Shown here: positions 42,212 to 51,600 of the stretch, in pieces | Position numbering within the stretch: the stretch's first letter is position 1 | Layout: each line of letters opens with the position of its first letter | NCBI RefSeq assembly: GCF_024171945.1 | Contig: NZ_JAMTCR010000002.1 | Span: 2,914,001-2,978,000 of the forward strand | Direction of reading: 5' to 3' | Length of the DNA: 64,000 bases | Origin: Actinokineospora globicatena | GTDB lineage: Bacteria > Actinomycetota > Actinomycetes > Mycobacteriales > Pseudonocardiaceae | The notes under the pieces: model-generated | Seen by the model: only the letters and a program-made list of their open reading frames with translations | What the model was told of the DNA's origin: nothing | The model's database searches: none | Made by a program: the position numbers and the translations under genes

Positions 42212-44506
42212 TCAACGGTTAGGTGACGGACGGTCTGCCCGCGGGCGGGCCAGGATCTCGCGCTCGCGGCGGTCCTGCGCCCGCCACGCCAGGTACCGCT
42301 GGACCGTCCACGGCAGCAGCAGGAACGCGACCAGGAACGGCGTGACGACGGGCGCGAAGATGGTGAGGGCGCCCAGACCGGCCAGCGCCGCCAGCAACGC
42401 CGGTCCGGCGATCCGGCGCGCCACCAGGTTCCTGGCCAGCCTGCCCAGCGCGACCCGACCGGCGCCGAGCAGCGAGTAGGCCGGGTGGAAGCGGCCACCG
42501 CAGTCCCAGGCCAACGCGCTCTCCGACACCAGCCCGAGCAGGAGCGCGGCCACCACGCCCACCCAGGAGTCGACGACCTGGGCGTCGGTGGCCACGTCGA
42601 CCACGTCACCGAGGCCGACGAGCGCGAACAGCACCGCGGCGATCGCGGCGACCCCGGCGGCGGCGTGGCTGAGCGCCTGCGGGCGGTTGTGCCTGCGCGA
42701 CCAGTCCCGCAGGCCCTCGGTGCGGCGCAACCAGTCCTCGTGCGCGGCCCTGGCCCGCTCCTGCTCGGCGAGCCGCGCCGACTCGACCTCCGCGTGCTGG
42801 GTGAGCACCATGGCCACCCACTGGTAGTTCGGGTCGCGCACGAGCCGGGTGAACCAGTCCAGATCGAACTCGCGTGCCCACTCGTCGAGTTCACGCCGGA
42901 TCCTGCGCCGATCGGCCTCGGTGGCCGTCGCGGCCAACAGCGCCACTGACAGGGCCCGGCCCCGGTGCGTGCGCAGGAACCCCTCCGCCGCCCGCCGCGC
43001 GTCGACGTCCTGCACGGCGTGCGCGTGCGCGGCCAACTGCTCCTGCTCCCGCCGCCACCGGGCCTGGACCTCGGGAAGACCGAGGCCACCCGCGCCATCC
43101 GCGCCCGCGGTCCCCGTCGCCAGCAGGCGCAGCAGGTCGTGGTCCCAGAGCTCGGCGACGATGTCCGGGCTCGGCACCACGTCCCCGTAGCCGTCCCTGG
43201 CCAGCTGGGCGAGCGGCCCGGGGGCGATGTTGCACCTGCGGTACCAGGGCGGGAAGGTCGGGTCCACCGCCCGGATCAGGTGCAGCAGCCGGACGTCGGC
43301 TGGCGCGCGGCGCGGGGGCGGCGGTACGCGGACTCCGTTGTCGGGGAACGTCGCCAACCACGCGAGCAGCGCGTCCCGCGGTCGGCTGTCGGACTCGCAC
43401 AACACCGACAGCGACATCCCCCAGTCCTGGACCAGGTCCGCCGCGAGCTCCGTGCGCTCCCAGTACTCCGCCCCGGCGAAGACGTAGGGGTGCGCGGCCC
43501 GGGGGACGTTCCTGGGTGGGGCCGCCGCGGTGCTGACCGCGGGTCGGTCACCGCTCAGCCACGCGGTGACCTGCTCGGCGCCCCAGCGCCGCGCGGGGTC
43601 GATGGTCAGCAGGCCCGCGCAGAGCAGCCGGATGCCGTCGTCGGCGATCACGTCGGTGTCGATGGGCCGTTCGACGAGCCGCGAGCGCACCACGCCGGGC
43701 TCCTTGACGTCGGCGAACAGCGGTTGGCCGGTGGCCAGTTCCCGCACGCACACCCCCAGCGACCACCAGTCGAACGCGGGCAGCACGCGCCCGGCGACGA
43801 ACTCCGGTGGCGTGTAGGGGAGAGTGCCGATCCGGCGGTCGTCGGTGAAGGTCTCGCCAGCGGGCAGGTGCATCGCGATGCCGAAGTCGGCGATCGCCAC
43901 CCGCAGCGGTTCCCCGCTGCTGAGCAGCAGGTTGGCGGGCTTGATGTCGCGGTGCACGACACCGGCGGCGTGGATCCCGACGAGTCCGGCCGTGAGCTGC
44001 CGGACCAGCTCGGTGAGCACGTCCGGGGCGATCCCACCCGGGTGGGATCGGCGCATCCGCAGCAGCGTCCCACTGGTCAGGTACGCCATGACCTCGTAGA
44101 ACCGGTCGTCGTCCACCCCGGTCTCGGCGTAGCCGACGACGTGCTCCGGGCAGTGCCGCGTCAGCAGGTCCACAACCCCGTCATCCGGTCGCCACCCGGG
44201 CCGGTGGACCTTGAGCGCCCAGTGCGTGCCGTCCGAGCGCCGCACCACGTGGTAGACGTCGCCCTGACCTCCGCTCATGGTGGGCTCGTTGAGGTCCTGC
44301 TCGACCCGGAACCGCGCGGCGAGGCCGGGCGGCAGCACCCTGGGCTCGCCGACCGGCCGCGTGCGCCCCGGGTCGACCTCGGTCGGCACACCGCTGTCCA
44401 GCGGCGCGCGGCCGGGGTCGACCTCGGTGGGCGGGCCGCCGCGCGGCGCGCCCGGACCCCGCCCCGGGTCGACCTCCGTGGGCGGCCCGCCCCGCGGTGC
44501 GCTCAC
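42212..44506 (-). CDS. Membrane Ser/Thr protein kinase with N-terminal TEVDPGR repeats
   Basis: A 764-residue Hanks-type kinase. The first 50 residues hold three TEVDPGR motifs with Thr10, Thr27 and Thr42. The kinase domain (about 65-330) has Lys99 (HWALKVHRP), the catalytic loop HRDIKPANLLL with Asp187, DFG at 207-209 and GTLPYTPPEF in the activation segment. After a helical middle region come four or so membrane segments (AGVAAIAAVLFALVGLGDVV, WVGVVAALLLGLVSESALAW, AGPALLAALAGLGALTIFAP, VTPFLVAFLLLPWTVQRYLA). It probably phosphorylates partners encoded in this operon, with the FHA protein reading the marks. The gene follows the OmpA-like gene by 19 bases. Confidence 0.92.
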   Translation of the reverse strand: MSAPRGGPPTEVDPGRGPGAPRGGPPTEVDPGRAPLDSGVPTEVDPGRTRPVGEPRVLPPGLAARFRVEQDLNEPTMSGGQGDVYHVVRRSDGTHWALKVHRPGWRPDDGVVDLLTRHCPEHVVGYAETGVDDDRFYEVMAYLTSGTLLRMRRSHPGGIAPDVLTELVRQLTAGLVGIHAAGVVHRDIKPANLLLSSGEPLRVAIADFGIAMHLPAGETFTDDRRIGTLPYTPPEFVAGRVLPAFDWWSLGVCVRELATGQPLFADVKEPGVVRSRLVERPIDTDVIADDGIRLLCAGLLTIDPARRWGAEQVTAWLSGDRPAVSTAAAPPRNVPRAAHPYVFAGAEYWERTELAADLVQDWGMSLSVLCESDSRPRDALLAWLATFPDNGVRVPPPPRRAPADVRLLHLIRAVDPTFPPWYRRCNIAPGPLAQLARDGYGDVVPSPDIVAELWDHDLLRLLATGTAGADGAGGLGLPEVQARWRREQEQLAAHAHAVQDVDARRAAEGFLRTHRGRALSVALLAATATEADRRRIRRELDEWAREFDLDWFTRLVRDPNYQWVAMVLTQHAEVESARLAEQERARAAHEDWLRRTEGLRDWSRRHNRPQALSHAAAGVAAIAAVLFALVGLGDVVDVATDAQVVDSWVGVVAALLLGLVSESALAWDCGGRFHPAYSLLGAGRVALGRLARNLVARRIAGPALLAALAGLGALTIFAPVVTPFLVAFLLLPWTVQRYLAWRAQDRREREILARPRADRPSPNR
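44363..44500 (-). repeat. In-gene tandem repeat encoding TEVDPGR tags
   Basis: Within the kinase 5' end, the peptide APRGGPPTEVDPGR occurs at residues 3-16 and again at 20-33, followed by a degenerate third copy ending VPTEVDPGR at residues 40-48. The DNA copies differ at synonymous positions, so the peptide is under selection. A threonine followed by an acidic residue at +3 is a classical FHA ligand shape. Confidence 0.8.
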
Positions 44507-44525
44507 CCGGCGACCACCTTGTGCC

Positions 44526-45728
44526 TCACCTGGCGCACGACAGCTCGACCACCACGGACCGGTTCTGCGCGGCCGCGACCGGGTCGAGCGCGCCGTTGGG
44601 ACCGAGGTCGGGCTTGTGGTACTTGCCGGTCTGCCCGTCGCCGACGGTGCTGATCCGGTCGGCGGCCACGCCCGCCTGGACCAGCAGCGCCTTCACCGCC
44701 TCGGCCCGTTGCCGCGACAGCGTGACGCTGGCCTCGGGTGTGCCGTGGGTGGCGGTGTTGCCCACCAGGGTCACCCGCTGCGAGCCCCCGGTCAGCAGGG
44801 TGGACAGCTCGGTCAAGGTGGTGCGCGCGGCCGCCTCGTCGCGCAGTTGCGCGGTGTTCGGGCGGAAGCCGACCGCGCCGCTGTCCGCCAGCACCGTCGT
44901 CCCGCACGGCTCGAACACGACCGGCTTGGGCAGCGCGACCGCCGAGACCGGTTGGTCGGCCTTGGCCGCGTCCCGCCCCGGTGCCACCTCCACGACCCGG
45001 GAGCAGGTCGCCCCCGCCTTGGCCACGATCGCCTCCCACAGCGCCGTGACCCGCAGCTTCAGGTTGCCGTCGAGTGCGGGCTGGGGCTCGGCGGTCTCAC
45101 CGAGCCCGACGAGGAGCACCGTCTTGCCGCGCAGCGCGGGCAGCAGCTGCTTGCTCGCGAGGAACTCGGCCACCTCACCGGGATCGGCGTCGAACATGCC
45201 CGTGGTGAGGAACGACACCGCCCCCGACGTGGCCAGCCCGGAGTCCATGACCACGACGGTGCCGCCGTCGTCGGTGAGCCTGCCCGCCTGCGACAGCGCG
45301 GACAGCACGTCCGCTTCCGGCTTCTTCGGCCCCAAGTCGGTGACCACGCTGGTGACCTGCTTGACCGCGGCAGCGACCTGTTGCCTGCGCTGGGAGGGGT
45401 TCTTGCCGTCGATCACGGGGGAGACCTTGATGGCGCGTGAGGGCTCGCCGTCGACGCGGAACACCTGGAGCCCTTGCTGGTTCTCGGCCGCGCCGTCGAG
45501 CAGGGTCTTCACCTCACCCGGGATGGTCGGCTGCTTGCTGCCCATCCGCGCGCCGACGACCAGGCTGACCGGCTTGTCCGCCGCACCCGTGCACGAACCG
45601 TCGGGAGCGCCCCCGCCCGGTGTCGGGGTGTCGCCGGAGCCGCACGCGGTCAGCAGGGTCGCGGCGGTGGCCGCCACCACGATGTGGAGCAGGCGGCCGC
45701 CGTCCCCACGGGTCCGGAGCGAGGTCAT
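44526..45728 (-). CDS. OmpA-like domain lipoprotein
   Basis: A 400-residue exported lipoprotein. The signal peptide (LLHIVVAATAATLLTACGSG) ends in a lipobox with Cys29. The middle region (about 50-230) alternates strands and helices (KPVSLVVGARMGSKQPTIPG, GTVVVMDSGLATSGAVSFLT) in a manner resembling a von Willebrand A-like fold. The C-terminal 120 residues are an OmpA/MotB peptidoglycan-binding-like domain: FRPNTAQLRDEAAART, VTLVGNTATHGTPEASVTLS and RQRAEAVKALLVQAGVAADR. It would sit on the outer face of the membrane and contact the wall. Its start overlaps the next upstream gene's stop by 4 bases. Confidence 0.87.
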   Translation of the reverse strand: MTSLRTRGDGGRLLHIVVAATAATLLTACGSGDTPTPGGGAPDGSCTGAADKPVSLVVGARMGSKQPTIPGEVKTLLDGAAENQQGLQVFRVDGEPSRAIKVSPVIDGKNPSQRRQQVAAAVKQVTSVVTDLGPKKPEADVLSALSQAGRLTDDGGTVVVMDSGLATSGAVSFLTTGMFDADPGEVAEFLASKQLLPALRGKTVLLVGLGETAEPQPALDGNLKLRVTALWEAIVAKAGATCSRVVEVAPGRDAAKADQPVSAVALPKPVVFEPCGTTVLADSGAVGFRPNTAQLRDEAAARTTLTELSTLLTGGSQRVTLVGNTATHGTPEASVTLSRQRAEAVKALLVQAGVAADRISTVGDGQTGKYHKPDLGPNGALDPVAAAQNRSVVVELSCAR

Positions 45729-46558
45729 CGTTGGTCCTTCCCGTTCTGGTTGTCCCCATCGGTGCCGTTGAGCTGGTTCCGGTACGGGCGCACGGTCATG
45801 CCGTAGCCGAGCATCTTCAGCCGCGCGTCCGCGAGGACCTTCTCCACCAAGCTGTTCGGTAGCGCCAGGTACAAGGCCATGTCGTCCTCGGCCCGGCTCC
45901 GCACCCGCGCGACTTCCTCGACGAGCGTCTCCGCAGCCACCAACCCCGACTCCAGTTTGGCCAGCCGGGTCGCCGCCTTGGCGCGCTTGGCGACCGCCCG
46001 CGCCCACTGCTGAGCGGCCGGGTTGTGCAGCTTGTAGGCGGTGGCACCGGAGAGCACGCCGGTGCCCAGGTAGAGCACCAAGAACAAGATCGCGGACATG
46101 TGACTGCTCTGGGTGGCGCCCTCGGCCAACTGCGCCTGCGCTTGGCTCTCCGTCTCGACCGCCGTCCCACCCGCGGGCGGCGCGACGTAGAGCCAGCGGA
46201 ACAAGAAGGCCGCCAGCCCCAGCGTCAACCAGACCACGGCGCACACCGCGGCGATGGAGCGCGAGTTGGGGGCTTGGCGCTGGACCGACTTCTCCTTCCA
46301 CTGCTTGCCCGCGGTGTGCGAGAGCGCGAGGCACACGACGGTGAAGCCGCCGACGAACCCCCAGAGCACCCACTCGTAGTCGTCGATCGCCGCGGTGAGG
46401 ATCTGGTTGAAGGCGACGACGTCCACCGCGGCCGAGGCCAGCAGCACGAAGTACTGCAACCCGGTCGTCCACGGCAGGCCGACGATGAGCGAGGCGTCGC
46501 CGCTGATCACCCGCTTGCGCTGGGACAGCACCACTATCGGGCGCCTTGACTCGCTCAC
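45725..46558 (-). CDS. Polytopic membrane protein with C-terminal coiled coil
   Basis: A 277-residue protein. The GTG at 46558 overlaps the stop of the preceding gene (GTGA) and is preferred over longer frames. Four hydrophobic segments are visible (LQYFVLLASAAVDVVAFNQI, YEWVLWGFVGGFTVVCLALS, SIAAVCAVVWLTLGLAAFLF, ILFLVLYLGTGVLSGATAYK). A helical, charged C-terminus follows (AVAKRAKAATRLAKLESGLV). It resembles the protein at 37125-38336 in overall plan. No family recognised. It is coupled to the OmpA-like lipoprotein gene and may form a membrane complex with it. Confidence 0.75.
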   Translation of the reverse strand: MSESRRPIVVLSQRKRVISGDASLIVGLPWTTGLQYFVLLASAAVDVVAFNQILTAAIDDYEWVLWGFVGGFTVVCLALSHTAGKQWKEKSVQRQAPNSRSIAAVCAVVWLTLGLAAFLFRWLYVAPPAGGTAVETESQAQAQLAEGATQSSHMSAILFLVLYLGTGVLSGATAYKLHNPAAQQWARAVAKRAKAATRLAKLESGLVAAETLVEEVARVRSRAEDDMALYLALPNSLVEKVLADARLKMLGYGMTVRPYRNQLNGTDGDNQNGKDQR

Positions 46559-47001
46559 CGCCTCCCCCCGGTGCGCTCGCTCCTGCGGATCGGCTCGTGG
46601 TAGGGCGTGTCCGGGTTGGTCACCCGCTCGAGGGCGTGCGAGACCGCGGCGTCCAAGTCGTCGAGGAGGTCGCGTTGGTCTTCCCAGCGGATCCGGCGGT
46701 ACTCGACCAGCGCCTTGGCCTCGGCCTCGACGCCACCGATCTCGGCCAGGTACTCGTTGTGCTTGGACTTGGTGCGCAACTCCCACTCCGCCGTGTGGGC
46801 CCGGACGTAGTCGGTGATGCTCGGAATCGGGTCGACGTCGCGGCCCTGCGTGGCCATGTCCTTGATCGCGACCACCTTGGTGTCGATGTCCTTGGTGAGG
46901 TCGGCGACCTCCATGTCGGGCAATGCCCGCTTCTCCAGGTCCCGCACCCGTTGCTCGAGGGAGCGCGGGACGCGCTTCGACCAGCTCTTCCTGATCCTCA
47001 T
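46555..47001 (-). CDS. Small coiled-coil protein
   Basis: A 148-residue, highly charged, all-helical protein (start MRIRKSWSKRVPRSLEQRVR). Heptad-like stretches include RVRDLEKRALPDMEVADLTK and VEAEAKALVEYRRIRWEDQR. No membrane segment or catalytic motif. It overlaps the genes on both sides by 4 bases, so it is an integral part of the operon and probably a structural partner of the membrane proteins encoded next to it. Confidence 0.75.
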   Translation of the reverse strand: MRIRKSWSKRVPRSLEQRVRDLEKRALPDMEVADLTKDIDTKVVAIKDMATQGRDVDPIPSITDYVRAHTAEWELRTKSKHNEYLAEIGGVEAEAKALVEYRRIRWEDQRDLLDDLDAAVSHALERVTNPDTPYHEPIRRSERTGGRR

Positions 47002-47807
47002 GCCGATTCCTTGTGCTCCTCAGGCCCGCAGCCGGGTTCGGGTCCGGTGTCCTGATCCGGCGGGTGGACGCGCTCGATGACCTGCCGCAGCTCGTAGTCG
47101 CCCTGCCCGAGGGTCTCCGGGGCGCCGGTCGCGGGCTCGAAGACCCAGGTGGGCAGGACCTGGCTGGTGTACCTGATCAGCGGTGCCAGGTAAGTGCCCT
47201 CGGCGTGCGCGTGCACGAGGTGCTCCCAGTACGCGCTGACCCGCATCGCGCCGCGCGCGCTGACCTGCTTCGCCCTGGTCTGGGTGAGCACGAACTCGGA
47301 GCGGATCGCCTGCGCGGTGGCGGCGATCTGGTTGTCCAGCTCGCCCAACCGGTTGTGCGTCTCGAGTTCGGCGGCGTGCGCGGCCGTGATCCGCCGGGCC
47401 CGCGCGGCCGTGCGCCTGCTGCGCAGGACGACGGTCTGGTCGGACCGGGCCTCGGCCCGGCTGCGCGGCAGCAGTTCTTCCTCGGTGAGCGGTTCCTCGG
47501 CGGCGTCGACCCCGTCGGTGGCGCGATCGAGTTCCTTCTTGGTGTTGGCGTACCTGGTGCGCAAGACCTCGAGGGCTTCCAGGCGCGGTTTGCTCTGCCG
47601 CACGAAGGTCGCCAGCAGCTCGGTCATCTCGTCCAGCGCGATGCTCTGCAGGTACTGGGGGTAGGGCGCGGTGATCACGCCATCGCGCGCGACCATCGCC
47701 AGCACGTCGTTGAAGGCGGGCGTGCGCTGCTTGCCGTCCCGGCGCCCCCGCCGCCGGTCCTCGCGCCGCTCACGCCTGCCGTAGGCCTGCTGGGCCGGTT
47801 TCGTCAT
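46998..47807 (-). CDS. Charged helical protein, unrecognised
   Basis: A 269-residue protein with a very basic N-terminus (KPAQQAYGRRERREDRRRGR) followed by long helices (EMTELLATFVRQSKPRLEAL, NRLGELDNQIAATAQAIRSE) and an acidic, proline-containing tail. The basic start could bind nucleic acid or anionic membrane. It is coupled by 4-base overlaps to the coiled-coil gene downstream and the membrane-anchored gene upstream. No family recognised. Confidence 0.72.
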   Translation of the reverse strand: MTKPAQQAYGRRERREDRRRGRRDGKQRTPAFNDVLAMVARDGVITAPYPQYLQSIALDEMTELLATFVRQSKPRLEALEVLRTRYANTKKELDRATDGVDAAEEPLTEEELLPRSRAEARSDQTVVLRSRRTAARARRITAAHAAELETHNRLGELDNQIAATAQAIRSEFVLTQTRAKQVSARGAMRVSAYWEHLVHAHAEGTYLAPLIRYTSQVLPTWVFEPATGAPETLGQGDYELRQVIERVHPPDQDTGPEPGCGPEEHKESA

Positions 47808-48577
47808 CGCCACTCCTCGTGGACCTCGGTCGCGGTCCGCTCCGATAACGCCGCGCGGTGCCGGATCCCCAACCGCGCCAACGTGTTCACCTGGGTGCGC
47901 AGGTCGTCGGCCACCGCCTGCCCTGGAAAGCCCGCCTCCGGCACGGGGATGTCGACGGAGGTCAGCGCGGCGAGGGCGGCGAGCGGATCCCCGTCCTCGG
48001 CGAGCCGGGCCGCCTCGCCCACCGCCACCCGAGCCCGTTGCAGCGCGGCGCCGAGCGACTCCCTGGCGTCCGGCTCCGGTAGCCCGATGCCCGCACCCAC
48101 GTCGACGACCATCTGACCCATGGCGACCAGTCGATTGCCGCTGTGCGACATCCGTGCGACGACCTCGTGGAGGTCGGGGTGCGCACGCACGCTCGGGGGC
48201 ATGGCCGTCTCCTCCCACACGGTGTCGTCAGGCGGCTGTGCGTGCACCGGTCCGACCGTCGTGGTCGCCGCGTCCGCCGCGATCAACAGGGCCAGGTCCT
48301 GCGCGTTGCCTGTCGGGTCGTCCAGTTCGCACGGTGACAACGCCGCCTCCTCCTGCCGCAGGAGCACCGCGACCACATCGCGGCCGAGGCCGCGCAGCCT
48401 GGGCTTGGTGTCCGGCTCCGCCGCCAACGCGCACATCCGGTCCAGTGCTTGCGCGATCAGGGCCCGGTGCCGTCGGAGCCTGACCACCGCGGCGATCCTC
48501 GCCCCGCCCACGAGCAGCAGCGCGACCACCGCGGTCGCCCCGGCGATCCACGCGATCTGTTCGCTGTTCCACCCCAC
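47804..48577 (-). CDS. Single-pass membrane protein with helical cytoplasmic domain
   Basis: A 257-residue protein beginning at GTG 48577 (MGWNSEQIAWIAGATAVVAL), with one membrane segment at residues 8-27 and a helical domain behind it (HRALIAQALDRMCALAAEPD, ESLGAALQRARVAVGEAARL). The AGGAG just before the GTG is closer than usual, but no other in-frame start exists. It follows the inactive CHAT gene by 28 bases and overlaps the next gene by 4. No family recognised. Confidence 0.68.
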   Translation of the reverse strand: MGWNSEQIAWIAGATAVVALLLVGGARIAAVVRLRRHRALIAQALDRMCALAAEPDTKPRLRGLGRDVVAVLLRQEEAALSPCELDDPTGNAQDLALLIAADAATTTVGPVHAQPPDDTVWEETAMPPSVRAHPDLHEVVARMSHSGNRLVAMGQMVVDVGAGIGLPEPDARESLGAALQRARVAVGEAARLAEDGDPLAALAALTSVDIPVPEAGFPGQAVADDLRTQVNTLARLGIRHRAALSERTATEVHEEWR

Positions 48578-48605
48578 ACTCCTGTTCTGACGGACAGCCG
48601 TGTCC

Positions 48606-51600
48606 TCAGGCGCCGACGTGGGCGAAGCCGCCCCAGTTGGCGATGTCCGCCGGATCGGCGAGGTCGCTCGCGGACAGTCCCGTGGGGAGCACGCGCCGCG
48701 GGTCGAGCAGCCACAGCTGCGCGGCACGCAGCGCGGCGGCGGGCCGTGTCGGGTTCTCGCCGAGGAAGTGCTGGAACAGCGCGAAGAGCGCCGAGTCGGC
48801 CGCGTGCGGCCACACCCCGCGCACCACCGAGCGCGTACCCGTGGCCAGGAGCGCGCAGGCCGGTTCGGACGCCTCGTCGTAGTCCGATCCGGGCATCCGA
48901 TCCGGACCGCCGCGCACCAGCACCGGGTCCTGGGACCCCGCGGGAGCGGTGGCGAGCAGGCGTGCCGAGGGGAGCAGGGTGATCTCCACGTCCTGGACCA
49001 GGTACCGGCGACCGGTGCCGGTCTTGCGCCAGGCCGCCGCCCACGGCACCGCGCCGAGCGCGCCGACCGGCACCAGCGCGACGCGGGGAACCCGCCCCGG
49101 CGCGGCGGCCCTGGCCGCGGCGAACACCGCAGCGCCACCGGCGAGCCAGGCCCAGCCGCCAAGGGCGTCGAGCGTGGCCGCTGTCGTGGTCGGGGCCTCG
49201 GTGAACCACTCCTCGGACAGCAGCGGCAGGTGAGCGCTGGACACCTCGCCCTCGGCGGTGACGACAGCCACCACCCCGCCCGGCCTGCCGTGGCTGCGCG
49301 CCAGGTACAGCAGGGCGTCCAGCCCCCGCGCGCGCAACAGCGGTTGGATGTCCTCCGGCCCCAGTGGTCCGGTGAGCGCGGCTTTGTCCTCTTCGGACAG
49401 CAGGGCGGCCAGGCCGAGGCGCCGGGCGGCCCAGGCGTCCTCGGTCGCGGCGGCCGCCACCCACTGGTCGGCCAAGGCAGCACGGCCAGTGCCGACGAGG
49501 AGTTCGCGCACCAACTGGACTCCCGCGCTGTGCGCCACCGCGGCGCAGCGCTGCGCCTCCACCACCCGGACGAGATCGCCGTCGTCGCCGTCCTCGTGGC
49601 ACCACGCGCCCACCACGCGGGCGAACCTGGGCGCCTGGGTGTTCTGCTCCTGGCGCGGGCGGGTCATCGCGCGCCAAGCCTGTTCGCTCAGCGCGCGCAG
49701 GCCGAGTCGCCTGGCCCGCGCCGCGTCCCCTGGGCCGCCGCGCTGGCGCAGGAGGTCGCCGAGCCGTTCGACGATGTGCGCCCCGTCGTCCGGCCACCGC
49801 CCGTCTTCCCGCTCGAGAGCGAGTTCCAGGTCGCCGATGGCGGGCTCCACCTGGTCGCCGTCGTGACCGCCGACCGCCAGCTGGGCGGACAGGCCACCCC
49901 GCAGGCGCTGGACGAACGGGCTCGACGCCACGGGTTCCGGCAGTTCCTCGCACCGCCGCAGGATCCGCTGGAAGGCGGCCGCCCGCGCGGCCGCGCTGCC
50001 CCGGGAACTCGCGACCACGTCGGCGAGGTCCTCCATGATGGGCACGAGGGCGTCCATTCCGGCGGCCCGGTGCGACTCCGACATCCCGCCGAGGGCCGTG
50101 CCCACCATCTCCTTCAGCTGAGCGCCCACCTCCTGGTCGTCCGTGCCCTTGGCGAGCATCGCCTTGAGCTTGGTCTGCTGCTCCACCCACTCGACCAACC
50201 CAGCCACCTCGGCGTGCTCGCGCAGGCTCGCGTGCTGCAGCGCGGCGTGGAACGGGCCGGGGTCGCGCTCACCCAGCACCACCGGGACCATGTCCTTGAG
50301 CAGGGTCGCGGCGGCCCGCAACGCGGGCACCCGGTCCGGCTCGACGTGGTCGGCCATCCGCAGCACGGCGTCGGCCATCTGCGCGGAGGTTTCCTGGAAG
50401 AGGTCGAGGTCCAGGGGGAACCGGTCGGCCGCCCACTGCGCCCGCAGCCGGGCCGTCCGCAGCTCCAGCTCGGCGCGCTCGACGTCGTCGTCGGCCAGCG
50501 CCTCGATCCTGGCGCCCGCCAGCACACCGTCCACATCGCAGCGGGCCGCGACCTCGGCACCGCCGAAGGCCTCCAGAGCCGCCGCGAGGCAGTCGATCCT
50601 GCTGCTGTGCAAGGAGAACACGACGTCGGCGGTCAGCTCGGCGCCTGCCAGCGCCCGGGTCGCCCAGTCGATGCCCGACCAGGCGTGCCGCGGGTCGTCG
50701 AGGTGCACCAGCAGCCCGTGCAGGCCGGACAGCACCATCTCCGCCCCCGGTGCCCGCGCGGGGTCCTCGAGCACCGCGACGGCGGCGGTCAGCGCGGGGA
50801 CGTCCTCGGCGTCGCAGCCGCGGATCTGCAGCAGCAGCGCGTAGGAGACGGCCTCGTCGTCGTTGAGGCCGACCGCGGCCCGCTTGGCGGCGAACGACGT
50901 GACCGCCGTGTCCAGCGCGGCGCTCGCCTCGCCGCCGCTGGTCCAGAAGATCTCCTCGGCCACCGCCGCGACGATGCCGTGCGCCACGGGTAACCGCTCG
51001 TGGTCGGCGGGCCTGGAGTCGCGCACCGTCACCGCGGCGGCGAGCAGCTCGTCGAGCAGCCCCCGGTCCCCGGTGTCCAGGTAGACCGTCTCGAGCACGC
51101 CCGCGAACAGCTCCCACTCCTCGACGCAGTCCTGCCCCGCCTCCGCCAGCACCGGCGCCGCCAGCGCCCGCCGCAGGATGTCCGCCGCGCGGCGCACGTA
51201 CGAGGTGTCCTCGGTCAGCGGCTCGGCCCACCACAGCGCCCGCGCCATGTTGAACTCGAAGTACGCGGCGTCCAGGGAATCGGTCCAGGTCAGCGCGATC
51301 TCGTCCAACGCCTGGATGAGTTGCCGCGCTCGATCGGCGGTCACGCCCTCCAGTCGCAGCAGCGAACCGGTCAGGTGCGCGGCGTCCACGGCGGCTCCCT
51401 CGGCGACCTCGGGTGGCGCCTGTGGCGTGGACACCGCCATCAGCGAGCAGGTGATGGCGGTGTCGAACTCCGCGGCGGACCCCGTGTCCTCGGCGATCCA
51501 GCCGTGCGCGAACCCGAGTTCGCTCCACCACCGCGGAGCCGACGGGTGCTCGGGCGCGGAGTGCAGGGCGAACCCGAGGACCGTGGTCACCAGGCGCACG

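Noticed and set aside
44363-44500. CRISPR-like repeat
   Set aside because: The repeats are in frame inside the kinase gene and encode a conserved peptide; there are no unique spacers of equal size.
37125-46558. Type VI secretion system
   Set aside because: Kinase, FHA, Clp and OmpA-like parts are present, but no sheath, tube, baseplate or TssM-like gene is seen, and the host is Gram-positive. Kept only as an analogy.
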